Positions 46,530-58,958 are shown, counted from the first letter of the stretch. The stretch is DNA of 64,000 nt from Thunnus maccoyii (GCF_910596095.1 NC_056543.1:22137542-22201541); one strand, 5' to 3'. The notes: a model not told the origin generated them from the sequence alone. Translations and numbers: made by a program.

Positions 46530-46960
46530 CTTTGGTCCACAGACCGAAGCGGAGGATGGCGGTAATACACCTATTACGCTGGTTGCCAACCGCTGTTATA
46601 AACCAAGAGAAGAAGAAGAAAAAGTTTGTTCAAACAAAGTGGTACATCCTGTCAGCCGAGGGGTTTCCTATCTGCGCAGCTGAACATCGCCGCACCTCCA
46701 CGGACTGTGTCACCTTGACGGTCCCGGTGTTTCCTCCGCAGGCTCCACTTCACTCAGCTGCCCGACAGACCCGCTGCTTCTTCCCACTTTAACCTGAATA
46801 ACAAACCGGGACTTGGGGCTCCGTTTGGATCCAAACAGAGAGCTGGGGCTAGCTGGGAGGCTATCGGAGGCTAACTGGCTGTGCTTCCTTCCGGTCAAGG
46901 TGCAGCGAACACTCAGAACGCAAGTCTGTCCCTGACCATCCCTGACTGACCGAGTTACTA
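46530..46960. promoter_or_regulatory. CpG-rich block, possible orphan promoter
   Basis: Contains many CpG dinucleotides, an ETS-like CCGGAAG on the minus strand near 46892 and a GAAGAAGAAGAAAAA run near 46610. It lacks a coding exon. In the syntenic vertebrate layout the TGFBRAP1 promoter would be about here, head-to-head with ashwin, so this could be a relict or a non-coding transcript start. The left part may instead be a dispersed repeat. Confidence 0.3.
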
Positions 46961-49900
46961 TGGTTACTGCCTTGTTGGACGAGTGTCGCCACTTCCTGTA
47001 TCCGTCGTTTCAACTCTAAAGCCCTGTAGCGTTTCATATAGTCATATGGTTGTAATTTGTAAACAGTGTGCGAGTAAATTATTTTTCCAGTTCGCACATA
47101 TCTATTTTTAGGGGCAAATGCGAGTGAAATACTCGCACTGTAGAGCCCTGGTCCCACTTTTGTTTTGTTCATCTTATATATTTGAAAGAACACATTGGGA
47201 TGGGATTGTTATATTAATAAGGTGAATTACGTACATCTCTTCTGCAGGTATACTTTGATAAAAATCTGCCTCTACCAGCCACACTGAAACTCAAGGAGAC
47301 CCTGCTTGTCTTCGTTGCCTCATCTGACATCTTTTTAACAATGTCCCCTTGTTCACGTCTCAATTATTTTCGCTGTACAGTGTTATTTTTACCAATGGAA
47401 AGGATGCCCAAAACTATAAAATATAATCACCAGGTTGTAATAAACCAGAATAATCCTTTAACATCATGCGTTTTGTGGTAAACACGGAATACTTTTAGAC
47501 ACAATTATGTCTTAATAGGAATCATGCTTCAGCAATTTGAAATGATGTCAAAGATGTCATAAGAGCATTATGTACCTATAATGAGTTTAGAGCAGCGACA
47601 AGACTAGACCCTGTTTTCAATCACATCCTGATTTAACTGTTGGTGGACACGTGCAGCAGGTGGGTGTGGTCACCTCACAGGGAAACATATCGATGCAATT
47701 TCTTACAATAGTTAGAACTGAAGAAGCCTTTCAGATGAACATCAAAACATCCTCAATCAGATTTCCAGTCCAGTGATTTGGATTTAACTTTCTCCAGACA
47801 AGAAAACATCAGCGCGTGAAGAGGGCCCAATATGTGGAAGTAGTGCATTAAACTGGCCCTTGCTTACAGAGGTCACATGCTCCCTTCTGCCTTACATTGG
47901 CTGGTTGCAAAACAACTTGCATCTGCATTCTCCTCAATGAAGTGAACTGGGAACTAACAACTTATTAAACTTTATATTATTGTCAAAACTAGCCCTAATT
48001 TCCCTTTGTTGCAATCCTATAAAGATGTGTTTCACAAGTTTTAATCAATGTAAGATTTTCTGAAGTTTGTTTTAAAGAACCATGGCCCTGAGTGTACTGT
48101 ATATTGGTTGAGCCTGTTGTGGGAAACATCGTCAGATCAGAGTAAAAATGTCCCCTCTTCTGATGTCTTTGCAATTAAAAGACTGCTTACTATAGTGCTT
48201 ACTCTGGGTTAGGACAGTACCATGATATAGGAGCAAACATGAGATCTAGAGAGACCGTGGGTTGGTACTGTATGTGTGTAAATGTAAAGGGCCCAATGTC
48301 ATGTTTTCAATGATTGCCTTCATGCTTCAGACTCATTGTTTAGCATTATTAAAGCTTGTGCTGAATTACTTTGGCACAAAACAGTAAGGGGAAAAGGATT
48401 TTTGTTTGTCTATATAGATATACACTGTAAAAATGATTTACTGGCGATTTGTATCTTATTGACAATAATAAAATTATAACTACAATACATTTTTAAATTT
48501 AGAGAAAGACATTTACTTTTTACATTGTTGGCTTTTGCAGTAATATAGACAGGCAAGTGGACCTTCATGTTTTTTCATACTTTTCATGTACTTTAATTAT
48601 TAATTAATAAAAGCTACTTCTCTTTTTACTTCATACATTAAAGAATTAACACACGAGAGAACCATTTTTAAAGAATATTGCTAATTCACACTGTAAAGGT
48701 GAAAATCATGGTGTCCCCTGTAGAATATTTATCTAAGCAGCTGCAGTTGTGGGGGAGAGTTGACGGCTCACTGATTTACATGTAAATTACAACACCTTTC
48801 AAGTAGAACAATGAACTATACTTGTTTTCCTTACTGTATCAAGTCTACTTGTCTCTTTTTCACATTAATATCAGACCACATTTCCCACTGACCCCGTTTC
48901 TCTTTCTTGTCAAAAGCATGTCGCTGTTCCTAGAATTCAGTAGCCTGGCTCCAGACCTTTGGCTCACCACCCACATGTCTGATTTGTCCAACAATTAAAA
49001 TAGAATGAATAGAATGACTGAATGAAGAGAAACAAAATGGCAATTCAGATTATTAAATTCAGTGGGAAATGGGTCTAACTCAATTTGCAATGACAGAACA
49101 GCACCATCTTCTGTTTTGTGGTGTACAGCAAAACCACCTCTTTTAGGGTGGCTGTGGCTGCCAGTTTCATTGATGATGGTCGCTTTATGGCAGTTATACT
49201 AACATCTCAAAATTAATGCAGTAATAATTTAATGCAGCAATCACACATATTTTAAAATGCTCCACATCATTGAATGAAAACTACAACAAATTCACTTAAT
49301 TTGTTCATTCACTGTTACTCCCTTTTTCCTTTTGGAGAAAAATGAGTCAGTTTAACAATTTTTTACAGACCTCACTCTTATAATGGAATTATCTAACCTC
49401 GGTAAAGTACTTAATGGACATAAAGTGATACAAACCGCTGTGTATGTTGTTTTCAGTGAAGTAGACACATATTCAACCGCGGTGAATAGATGTCTTTAGT
49501 ATCCCAGCAACTCTGCAGCCTGTTTACATTATGTACCTCTGTACTTTATGTACATTGTAGAAGCAGCTGGCTGCTGGCTGTTTTTCACCAAAAGCACTCC
49601 AGTCTGTCAAAGCAACCTCTCTTAAAAACTATATTTATTTACCTGGTTTCATCATTCATGAAATGACAATACATTCAAGTACACATTCACAGTATGTTAA
49701 CTAACCCACTTCTTTTTTGACACATTTGTGGTTCAAAATAACAAACTGCTTCAACTCACATAAGATTGTGTTTCTACACCAAACTTTACAGACTCTCAAA
49801 CTTTACAGACTCTCTTCTGAGAACATCACTGTACCAAATATGCTTTTTTTTTGTGAAACTCATCACATGACTGACAATAGAATTATTATCACCACTACTA

Positions 49901-50145
49901 CTCAAAGACTGAAAATGGAGTTTACAGCCTGAAACAACATTCATGGAACACACAAGGAATAAGTGAAACAGAGAAATGAACATATGCAATTATTTGAATG
50001 GCAACATCTTTCATAATGGCCATCAAGCTAAGCCAATGAGTATATTCTTTTAAGGTGGCCCTTGCTCATTATGAGGAAAAATAAAAATTGATACCAGTGT
50101 CAACAGCTGCTGGTGTGAGCATCTTCCAAACTGGTCTTCCTTCTT

Positions 50146-51306
50146 TCACACGGCTGACTGAGTCTCACTGCACACATAGATGTTGCTGGGTCTCACTCTC
50201 CTCCGGCTCCTGCCTGGCACTCTGGGACACAGTCTGCAGCTCTTAGGAATGAATTCTTGACAGGCCTCTCTGAACTTCCTGATCCTCCAGCAGTAGATGA
50301 CGGGGTTGAAGACTGTCTTTAGGTAGCTGAGCCACAGAGCGCCTATGCTGATTGGATAGAAGACCGAGCTGTAGTAGAACTGCCGGCTGAAAACGGCCAG
50401 CAGGCTCACCACTGTGTGAGGCAACCAGCACACTGAGAAGCCAACAAAGAGGATGAGGATGGTAGTGAAGGCTCGAGTCTTGAAGCTCATGTCCACCTTG
50501 ATCTGAGGGGGCCGCTGCAGCCCAATAAGTCTCATTTTGCTGACTTGGTTGAGGGCTGGCAGGCAGGAGTGCTCACTGGTGTGGTTGTGGATGCGGAGGG
50601 TGTTGCGGCGCACCGTGTTGAGGATGCACATGTAGGAGTACAGCATGACAGCAAACGGTACGAAGAATACTGCGACTGCCAACAGTACTGTGTACCCACG
50701 GTCTGCCAGTGACTCACTGTATCCCAGCACACACTGCGGCGCCCAGGCACCCCCAATACCTGCAGCACTTGTCCTCCAACCGACCACAGATGGCAGGGAT
50801 ACACACAGGCTCAACACCCATGAACCTGCAATCAACAGTTTGGCCCTGTGTGGGGTCAACTTGTCCTGCCGCTGCACAATGATGAGGAAACGGTCCACAC
50901 TGATTATGAGGAGGATGGACACACCCTCCAGGACAAACAGCCAGTACAGCATGATGGATGCACGGCAGAAACCGCTCCCAAAGCTCCAGTCAGCAGTAGC
51001 CACAGTGACCGCAGTGAAGGGCATGCAGAGCAGAGAGAGCATAATGTCCGAGAAAGCCAGCGTGGCGAGGAGCAGGTTGATGGCAGAACGCATGGCAGGT
51101 TTCTGGTAAACAATCAGACACACGATCGCGTTGCCGAGGAAACCAATAGTGATCATGAAGATCATTATGGCTGCAAGAGTCACACGTAGAGTGACTGATA
51201 TGAGAGGACTCCCAGCTTCCGATGGGAGACTTTCTGCTGCTTGCTCTACATTGTCCGGCTCCATGAAGTCACACCCGTCCAGCAGGCTTTCATTACAAAA
51301 AGCCAT
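50146..51306 (-). CDS. gpr45: Orphan class A G-protein-coupled receptor GPR45
   Basis: Single coding exon, 386 residues (human GPR45 has 372). Seven membrane segments fall at about 43-67, 75-99, 114-137, 157-176, 206-230, 279-302 and 316-340. Class A marks are GN in TM1 (59-60), the disulfide Cys pair 114/192, DRF instead of DRY at 138-140 (also DRF in human GPR45), CWLP in TM6 (293-296) and NPVIY in TM7 (334-338). Near-identity with GPR45 lies in KPAMRSAINLLLATLAFSDI, ILLIISVDRFLIIVQRQDKL and the C-terminus YVCSETQSAV. The N-terminus has an NES glycosylation sequon at 5-7. GPR45 acts at the plasma membrane, mainly in brain; its ligand is not settled. The long antisense frames at 50645-51189 are shadows. 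Confidence 0.97.
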   Translation of the reverse strand: MAFCNESLLDGCDFMEPDNVEQAAESLPSEAGSPLISVTLRVTLAAIMIFMITIGFLGNAIVCLIVYQKPAMRSAINLLLATLAFSDIMLSLLCMPFTAVTVATADWSFGSGFCRASIMLYWLFVLEGVSILLIISVDRFLIIVQRQDKLTPHRAKLLIAGSWVLSLCVSLPSVVGWRTSAAGIGGAWAPQCVLGYSESLADRGYTVLLAVAVFFVPFAVMLYSYMCILNTVRRNTLRIHNHTSEHSCLPALNQVSKMRLIGLQRPPQIKVDMSFKTRAFTTILILFVGFSVCWLPHTVVSLLAVFSRQFYYSSVFYPISIGALWLSYLKTVFNPVIYCWRIRKFREACQEFIPKSCRLCPRVPGRSRRRVRPSNIYVCSETQSAV

Positions 51307-51427
51307 AGCAGCTTTTATCAGGGGATATCAGCCCAAAAGAAGGTGTACATGTTTGATTATTGTTGAAGTATTAGGTTGTCCTCAGTCAGTCGGTCTTTCA
51401 TATTTCATCATTTCAGGTCTTCAACAT
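51307..51427 (-). other. gpr45: Candidate gpr45 5' UTR, with splice acceptor at 51428-51430
   Basis: On the minus strand 'ctgttactatttcag' precedes position 51427, a plausible acceptor 121 bases before the ATG. The leader to the start codon would then be part of exon 2, with exon 1 further upstream (a candidate ends at 54070). Confidence 0.35.
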
Positions 51428-51584
51428 CTGAAATAGTAACAGAGAAACATCCGCGTTAAGCATTTTTAAAAAATACTTTGTGAAACAGTCAAAAGCAACA
51501 TGTAAATTCACTTTATGTAGATTCATCCATATTGAAATGAATGATGCAGAAACAAAGAACCATCTGAAATGAATTAACAGTATA

Positions 51585-51925
51585 TCAGAGCTGCAATGAT
51601 TAATCGATTAATCAATTTGTTTTCAACTATTAAATTAATCGCCAACTATTTTGATAACCGATTAATCACTTTGAGTCATTTTTTAAGAAAAAAAATGTCC
51701 AAATTCTCTGATTCCAGTTTCTCAAATGTGAATATTTTCTGGTTTATTTAGTCCACTATGACAGTAAACTGAGTATCTTTTGGAGGTGGACTGTTGTGGA
51801 CAAATCAAGACATTTGAAGACATCACACTGGGCTCTGGGAAACACTAATCAACATTGTTCACAATTTTATGGACTAAACAACTACAACTAATCAATGATG
51901 AAAATAATCGTTAACTGCAGCCGTA
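51585..51925. repeat. TAATC-rich dispersed repeat, nearly complete copy
   Basis: Begins 'cagagctgcaatgattaatc' and ends 'aataatcgttaactgcagcc'. The ends are approximate inverted repeats (GAGCTGCAATGATTAATC versus GGCTGCAGTTAACGATTATT). The interior matches the fragment at 11740-12060. No coding capacity. Confidence 0.65.
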
Positions 51926-52632
51926 CAGTACAGCACATGAATGTGCCTCCTGTCTCCACAGAAGCTGCAGTAAACATGGCATAGCCATAGAAAAACGTCA
52001 GTGTCTCATTCGATAGTCAGAGAGGTTCAGCTGCTCAGTGATCTATTACTCAGCGGTAATTAAATTTGAAACAGTGAGAGGAGGAATGACGTCCCCTTGA
52101 TGCTGAAAGAGTTATATAAGCCATAGATACACCACATTGACAGAAGTAGTCACACAAGACAGAGATGTGCTGCTCACTGGCTCAAATGAGGTTAATGATT
52201 AACAGGCGAGCTGGACAGATTCACAACATTCACACCACCTACCACCCTGCTTCAACACACGCAGTATGTATAATGTTTCACACACATTTACACAACACAC
52301 ATACTGTACACAACACACATACTGTACACACCCATGGCACAGTTGCCTCTCCTCTGTCAACTTAACAGAAGCTCATTCTTGGGTAATGCTTCATACACTG
52401 ATGAAACCTTGACAAAACAGAGAGGGATCCTCAGGACACACACAAGACATGTCTGTTGCTATGGTACCCACCTCCATTTCCCGTTCCTGCTGGTGGGATA
52501 GTGCTAACAATGTATTGAGGTCATTCAGGGCATTCAGGTCTCAGATGAGGTTCTCCCAGGTGGACTGGTATTTAGGAAATGGGAGACCAGTTAAGGGTCA
52601 CAATCATCCAACTGAGCGTAATACTGTCGACC

Positions 52633-52805
52633 TTTTTCACAGCAGATATTTTGACTTGTAGTTACTTGTAACATTAACAATGGCTCCATTTGATCTAAGT
52701 GTCCCAGTAAGCCATGACCACAGTGAGCCAGCATGCACAATACCAGGACCCCAAAACTCACTTTTCCTACTGTGACATGTCAAAATGTCTTCTGTGAAAA
52801 ACGTC
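52633..52805. mobile_element. About 170-bp MITE, relative of 22272-22866
   Basis: Left end TTTTTCACAGCAGATATTTT and reverse-complemented right end TTTTTCACAGAAGACATTTT continue with GACTTGT versus GACATGT, so the TIRs are about 27 bp. The interior shares 'aagtgtcccagtaagccatg' and 'gtgagccagcatgcacaata' with the element at 22272-22866 but has only one copy of the duplicated block. Confidence 0.75.
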
Positions 52806-53745
52806 TACAGATTCAGTCTTAGTGGAACATATCTTATGTCAACAGTAAAAATCAAAACATACTGTATACATCACTGAGAAAATGCAGGTTATAATTCACT
52901 CACAATAAGAGGAATAATGTTCTCCCAATATATGCTAGTTCACCCAATCAGGTAAAAGGAAATGGTCCCCTTCAGTGATTGTAGCTACATTCTTGCACAA
53001 AACCCCTTATAGGCCACTGCATAGTGTTGCTGGTGGTTGCCAAGGCAACAAGGTCACCAGCTCCATGGCAACAAGCAGCCCGTACTCTCATCCCCTGTGC
53101 AAGTGTCTATGACAAAATGTTTTCTGTATTACAGGTTTGAAAACGCATGACTTTTTACAATTTATGATTTAAACTACCACTTCACATCAATTGTTTCAGG
53201 ACAAGAAAGTCGAAGTAAAGATGACGTCTGTTATAAGGTTCTAGTTTGTATCATTATCTTTTGATGAAGTCAGTGAAGCTGGACAATTTATTCAATGTAG
53301 ACAATAAATCAGTGTGTTAAAAAGAAAACAAAGATGTGAGCAACGATGGGATTATGTAAAACATTATGTAGCCTGCATGGATCTAAAATTCTCTAAAATT
53401 TGAAACCTTATCTTACATTGCTTCACCTTTAGAAATGAGTGAGTAGGTGCAACACATGTCCAAAATGATAATGAGCTGATTTGCCCTGCAGGGGACTCTG
53501 AGACGCATATTTCAACAAAAACTGGTGGTTTTACTCACCTGCTCCACTCAGTTTAAGAAGTGATCCAAATGGGTAAAAATAGACTTGTGTGACAACATAA
53601 TAAAGAGAAAAATAATACAGCCTGAGAAAATCCAAATATCTTTTACTCATATCCATTTTAGCTTTTAGGAGAAACAGTAAGCTCCTCAGAGCAGACTGAG
53701 TTTTATGGATTTATAATGTAGTCTGTGTTACACCATAACCTTATA

Positions 53746-53823
53746 CAGTACCAGTCAAAAGTTTGGACACACCTTCCCATTCCCTTGAATTAGAATGTGT
53801 GTCCAGACTTTTGACTGATACTG
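53746..53823. mobile_element. 78-bp fold-back Tc1/mariner-type MITE
   Basis: Starts CAGTACCAGTCAAAAGTTTG and, reverse complemented, ends CAGTATCAGTCAAAAGTCTG, with GACACAC following in both. The arms are about 37 bases with almost no spacer. TA lies directly outside at 53744-53745 and 53824-53825. 'CAGT..CAGTCAAAAGTTTGGACACACC' is the typical end of fish Tc1-like transposons. Confidence 0.85.
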
Positions 53824-53903
53824 TATATTCCCTGTGCTGACTCTTCATTGCTTACATTCAGAGATATTAGAGTTTTTACAACACTGAGACCGTACAGTGT
53901 GTT

Positions 53904-53935
53904 CTCTCATTTACATGTGAGAGTGTAAATGAGAG
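53904..53935. repeat. Small perfect hairpin (12-bp stem, 8-nt loop)
   Basis: CTCTCATTTACA, loop TGTGAGAG, TGTAAATGAGAG. Too short for a microRNA precursor and AT-rich after the stem. Function unknown. Confidence 0.6.
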
Positions 53936-54069
53936 TCAAAAATGCAAAATTTCGGTTACGTTGTAGGCATCAATGTCAACATGCTTGTTCATTTCAGGCT
54001 AAGCAACGAATGGGGGTAAGAGGAATATAGGTCATACATCAGACATGAACCAGGCATCAACAGGCCTAC

Positions 54070-54225
54070 CTTGACGGCTACATCTTGTCGAGCAAATCAG
54101 CGCAGTGACCGTGTCTCTGTTCCGCTGCGTGTCGAGGCTTTCCTAAAATATCCCACTTTGAGCATTTCATAGCTGTATCGATCGCCATCGTGCAGCCCGC
54201 AGACGATGCTGACGCCAGAAGAGCA
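54070..54225 (-). other. Candidate non-coding exon and CpG-rich promoter upstream of gpr45
   Basis: A locally CpG-rich block in AT-rich DNA. On the minus strand it ends in a splice donor, CCGTCAAG then gtaggc, giving an exon end at 54070. It could be a first exon of gpr45 (to the acceptor at 51428), or a relict of MRPS9, which lies between GPR45 and POU3F3 in human. The 36-codon minus-strand ORF beginning ATGGCGATCGAT resembles neither protein. Confidence 0.3.
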
Positions 54226-54613
54226 GGTGGTCACTGATTTAAAGGAGCAGTGCAGCAAATACACTTATATGTAAACTGGGGAAACAATTAATTACATTTT
54301 TGAAATGTAAATGATCATCAATATGATATTACGCTTTTTGTGTCAGCGTTATAAGATGTCAAAATGTCTGCGTTAAAACTCATGACTGAAGTTTATCTTT
54401 TGTCATGATGTTTGCTCCCCAGATCACCTGATTTCCTGCTGAATACATCAATAAAAACAGACAATCTACATGCAAAGTTAAAAAAAAAAAAGAACCTATA
54501 CAACAATAGCAACAATAATTATATTAAGAATTATTAGTTGGGTATTTTTAAAACGCACATAATGAAGATTTTTTGAAGAGTTAATAATAGCAATTTGTAA
54601 TAAAAATTAAATC

Positions 54614-54685
<72 letters not shown>

Positions 54686-57600
54686 CACATATACATATAT
54701 ATGCTTTAGTCTTTGTAACTGAAATTGGACTGTTGATAGATAACTAATAATTAAAACAATCGTTAGTTGCAGCTTACTTAACTACAGATTTGCTCTCGTC
54801 CTAAACCATGCGAGGATTATAATCATATTGTAATCTGAATGACAAGTCAGTCAAATCATTGATAGACTGAATACAAAAAGGCATTTAGAGAAATATATGG
54901 ATTTACAACTTCTATCATCTAGCAGTCATTTCACATCTTTATAAGTACTCATCACCTCTGCATTATGTAAATATATATACAATAAGCAATTAAGTGTAGT
55001 CACACTTATATTATATTGCGAGAACACAATTTTCATTTGCCACAGGATGAGTATCCTCCTCACTGTAAGAATTCAGAAACATGCATTCATTATTTTGTCC
55101 AGGAGATGGCAGCATTATACTTCATATCCAGTTTGCCTTTTGTTGGAGGGACATGTTTGTGTTGGTATTTTAAGGTGTGTATAGAATTAGGGTTTGTTTG
55201 TTTTCAAACTTATTTAAAGTTGCAGTACCTTTTTTCATCGCCTATTTATCACAAAGACTCAATTAATAGACAAACTTCTTATATTTTGTAGCAGATATAT
55301 ATCACACATCAGCCATAGAATGCTGAGTCCAGATGTGAATAACAACATATACAGAGACATTTTCTACAAATAATTTGACTGTAATTCATTTTTGTTTTAT
55401 ATAGGGAATCTGGTGTATTGCCCATCATCACACACATGCTGATACACACAGAGAGAGAGTTATATTCACATACTTAGCATGCAGGCTGAGATTCTTTTCA
55501 TGGGCATGCTTGTCTAAATTGGCATCGTGCCCATGTGTTGAACATGCCCATCAAACGAGTTCCACTCCACCGGTCTGGCACATGCATGCTCGTCACGTTC
55601 AGTGACACCCACACAACAGGCTTGCTAGTGTGAGAATTCATTTCCCTGTCCATTATCCCACAGATGTTTGCTTAAATTTCTTCCTGATGGAGAGACTTTG
55701 GTACTCAATCATTCGCCAGAAAATCAAACACAGGCAAAGTAAAAAATCTTGAATATTCAGAGAAAACCCACACAAGTAACAATATTTACTAAGTGTCACA
55801 TTTAGGGCATATTAACACATTCAAACACATGCAAAACAGCAACTGCTGTGGTATTACATCCAACTAAAATGCACCTTTTGGATCATTTATTTAAACAAAA
55901 CACTGCTTCTGACTCCAGGTAGCAGTGTCTCATGAGCTTCTTTTCATACTGAGGGAGACACAGTGTGTTAATCAGTGGTAGACTTCAGCAGTTAACCAAT
56001 CTCTCAATGTGAAAATAATTAACACCAAACAGTGGGGACTGATAATGTGCAAACCTCAGTGAAATATTTGTGGATTAAAACTGGATAGGAAGACATGTGT
56101 CTGTGGCTGTGAGACACAAACCACAAGCATTAAAGAAGTGATTACCGTGCAATAATTACTTTATGTAAAGCACTTCTGAACGCGGCTTTAAGAGCAATTA
56201 TGAGCAATTACATTAGCAGTTATATGAAGAGGTAATAACATTGTGTAACTGTAAACTACCCCTGCTTCCGTGATGCAAGAAACAATACACTAATAGAGAA
56301 TGATAGTAAAATTGTCTACAAGCACTTACTGCATGTTTTGCTGTCATCACCAGCACAGTTGTATGATGCACTTTCATGGGAGTAGAGCTGCAGTTTTGGG
56401 TTCAGGTTACTGTAACATCATCAGCTTGTACCTTCAGATCCCTGCATTGGTATTCAGAGAAGACACCTAGTGTTGTGTGATGACAGAACCCTCTAAAGGG
56501 CTTTTTATCCCCCAATTCCAGCTTTATCTCCCATCTTTACATCGCTAAGCTTTGAGGGGATCACACAGCAATCCTGCAAGCTTAGATTTGGCCTCCATTT
56601 TATCAGAGAACCTGGGTTTTTGTAGCTTGGTGGGAATACATCATGTTATGAGCCATCAGTAGATGACTACAGTGAGCTGTGGTGCCATCTTTTCACCTCT
56701 GTGTGATATTACTGTGTGGTAGCATAGAGGAGAGGAAGCTTGCGTTGCATTAACATTGTGTGCTCAACATGTAGACTGTGATTGGGTTTCATGATTTAAC
56801 ACTGTGTCTGTTCTATAAAAAGTCAATAAATGTCAGTAAGGAATGTTTGTTCTCTGCAATATTTTTCTCAATGTTTTTCATATCCTCCTTGTCTGGTGTA
56901 ATTTTGCATTTTTTTGCAAAATGTCAACTTGTCTGGATCTAAGAAAAGCAGCCTCATTTTCAGCAAGACACATGCATTTTTGAGTTCGCCCGCATGCATT
57001 TGCCAGCGTTTTATCTGCCCAATAATAACAGAAGCTTCTCAGACTCTGCAGGAACTTGTAGATAAAGTGAATACATGAAAGCCACCAACAATAGCATTAA
57101 CAAGATTAGCTGTGGCTAATCTATCTCTTTCTTAGATATTAACATCAGCAGCAGATAAAGACAATCAGCATGTCCTCTTCATCCATATTTGTGTCCCTTC
57201 AGCCTATTGGGAGATTGAAAATTGACCTGCAGTGATGACAGCTGTATGGGATGAAGTATAAAGACCCATTCAAATCACCCATTCATACAGACTACTATTT
57301 ATAACCACGAGGCCCAAGTTTCCCATAAATCCTGCCAATGCAAAGACACACAAAAACAAACACACACTTTGCACACTTTTCAACATGTTTGTGTGCCTGC
57401 ATTTTATTAACAGTAATAGTAAGATTTATTTAGTATTGGCAAGGGAGGACACATGTTGCTCCAAAAGAGACAAATATGTTCATAAAATCCTGGAGTACAA
57501 ATCAAACACATCCATTAAGAAGAACACAAACTCTGACAGAGTTACCAAAAATGTGTTGTCAGTCATCCATTTTTTTTGTGAAGCCAGATGTCGATTTTGA

Positions 57601-58309
57601 AGATGAAATTCGAAGATTCTGGAAGATCCTCACTAAAGAAATATACTCAAACTGTAATGAAAAGTGTTACATTGACAGTAATGTATTAACTTGCATGTTT
57701 GTGTTTCTTCCTCTGTGTTCTGTCTGGTTTGTCAGCTGCTACTGTACCAGCAGACCTTTGACCCTCCTCCAAGTTTCACTATTGCTTCTCCTTTGCTCTT
57801 TCCTTTACTACCCCTTACATCTATCAGCAAGACTGGATTTTTAATGCTGTTGTGCATGTCCAGTATTAGCATGCATTGTTGTGTTTGTGGGCCAGGATCA
57901 GTGGCAGAGAGAAGAAACACAGAGCCAGCATCCTGAGCTTTTGCTGCCTATCTGTCAAACCCATCATATGTGGCAAAAGATCCACTGCCTCGTGTCTCCT
58001 TCTTGCTGTCACCTTGGCAACCGCTGCCGAGGTGAACTGCCAGCTGGGATAGCTGACCTCTGTTGGCTGTTTTCCACAGAGCTGCAATCCACAGCCCTGT
58101 CACAGAATGTATGTGGCCGGATTTATATGCAGTATCAAATAAAAATGTAGAGGCAAACTCTAGTTGAGTTCAGGGAGTCTTAATCGGGTCAATGTAGCTT
58201 TAACACAAACAGGAAGCATAAAAACTGGGAAGATTGTGGTGGCTAGTGACTGATCATTTTGGTTTATCTTACAGTGATTATTGGAATGGGTTACAGAAGT
58301 AGTGATAAC
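54226..58309. other. Intergenic, no gene recognised
   Basis: Contains the AT/GT microsatellite at 54617-54704 and a short TAATC-family fragment near 54720-54775 ('aacaatcgttagttgcagc'). No coding exon is seen for MRPS9, which occupies this relative position in human. Conserved regulatory DNA around pou3f3 is likely, but I cannot detect it without alignment. Confidence 0.45.
54617..54704. repeat. Compound (AT)n(GT)n microsatellite
   Basis: About 16 AT units, then about 17 GT units, then TATACACATATACATATATA. Alternating purine-pyrimidine throughout, so prone to Z-DNA or cruciform structure and to length polymorphism. Confidence 0.9.
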
Positions 58310-58690
58310 ATAATGACTGGTAGTTATTGATGAATCAACCGATCATTTTCTTGATTAATCACTTAGTTGTTTTGTCTGTAAAATGTCAGAAAATAGTGAA
58401 AAATGAATAATTTCACAGAGCATAAGGAGATGCTTTCAAACTGTCAAATTGTTAGTTTTATTCCATTTGGACCAACAGTCCAAAGACTAAACATTTTCAG
58501 TTTATTATCATCTGGCAGAAAAAAGCGTCAAATCCTCACATCTGAGATGGGTGCGTCTGATGGGGTCCCAAATGTGAGCCAGCCAATGTCTGGTATTTAT
58601 GCATGAAAAATTATTAAATTGGTGATTGATTATCAAAATAGCTGCCAATTAATTTTCTGTTAATTGAGTAGTCATTAGACCTCCAGAAGC
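58310..58690. repeat. TAATC-rich dispersed repeat carrying a foreign 30-bp insert
   Basis: Starts 'tagttattgatgaatcaacc' and ends 'aattgagtagtcattagac', with the family words 'ctgtaaaatgtcagaaaata', 'caaatcctcacatctgag' and 'tgattatcaaaatagctgcc'. Between 'ctgagat' and 'ccagccaatg' it contains 30 bases identical to pou3f3 coding sequence (58549-58578). Confidence 0.65.
58549..58578 (+). repeat. 30-bp perfect copy of pou3f3 coding sequence
   Basis: Identical, base for base and in the same orientation, to 60628-60657, which encodes [10 protein letters not shown] (residues 131-140 region) of Pou3f3 on the minus strand. The flanks differ completely on both sides. It sits at a point where other copies of the surrounding repeat have a short 'agctggaa'-like stretch. 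If the pou3f3 3' UTR reaches this far (an AATAAA on minus is at 58457-58462), the mRNA would contain the segment twice. Confidence 0.85.
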
Positions 58691-58958
58691 TGCTATTAAG
58701 AAGAAAACAAGCAATATTTTAAAAAGGGTTTTTAATTTAAGTTTTCTGACTTCTTTATATAACTTATGGGATAATGTCTGCATATCTTTGATTCTGGCGA
58801 ATGATACTTTGAAAGTGCTGTTTCGACAAATAGAGACTTACTGGTTTATTCAATAAGATCCATTAAAAAGTTGCAAACTGCCTGTTTAATATTTCACTGC
58901 AAAAGTGCAAAAGTGTGAACTAAGTTTATAGGTGAGTTTGTAATGGCTCCTTAGCAGT

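Larger units (their letters stand above)
45691..50145. other. Gene desert between ashwin and gpr45
   Basis: No protein-coding exon recognised. In human this interval holds TGFBRAP1, transcribed away from C2orf49; nothing like that large protein appears in either strand's open frames. It contains a repeat near 46200-46330 and a GC-richer block at 46530-46960, listed separately. Confidence 0.5.

Noticed and set aside
50645..51189. Overlapping plus-strand ORFs of 113-154 codons
   Set aside because: Antisense shadows of gpr45, whose frame has clear seven-helix structure.
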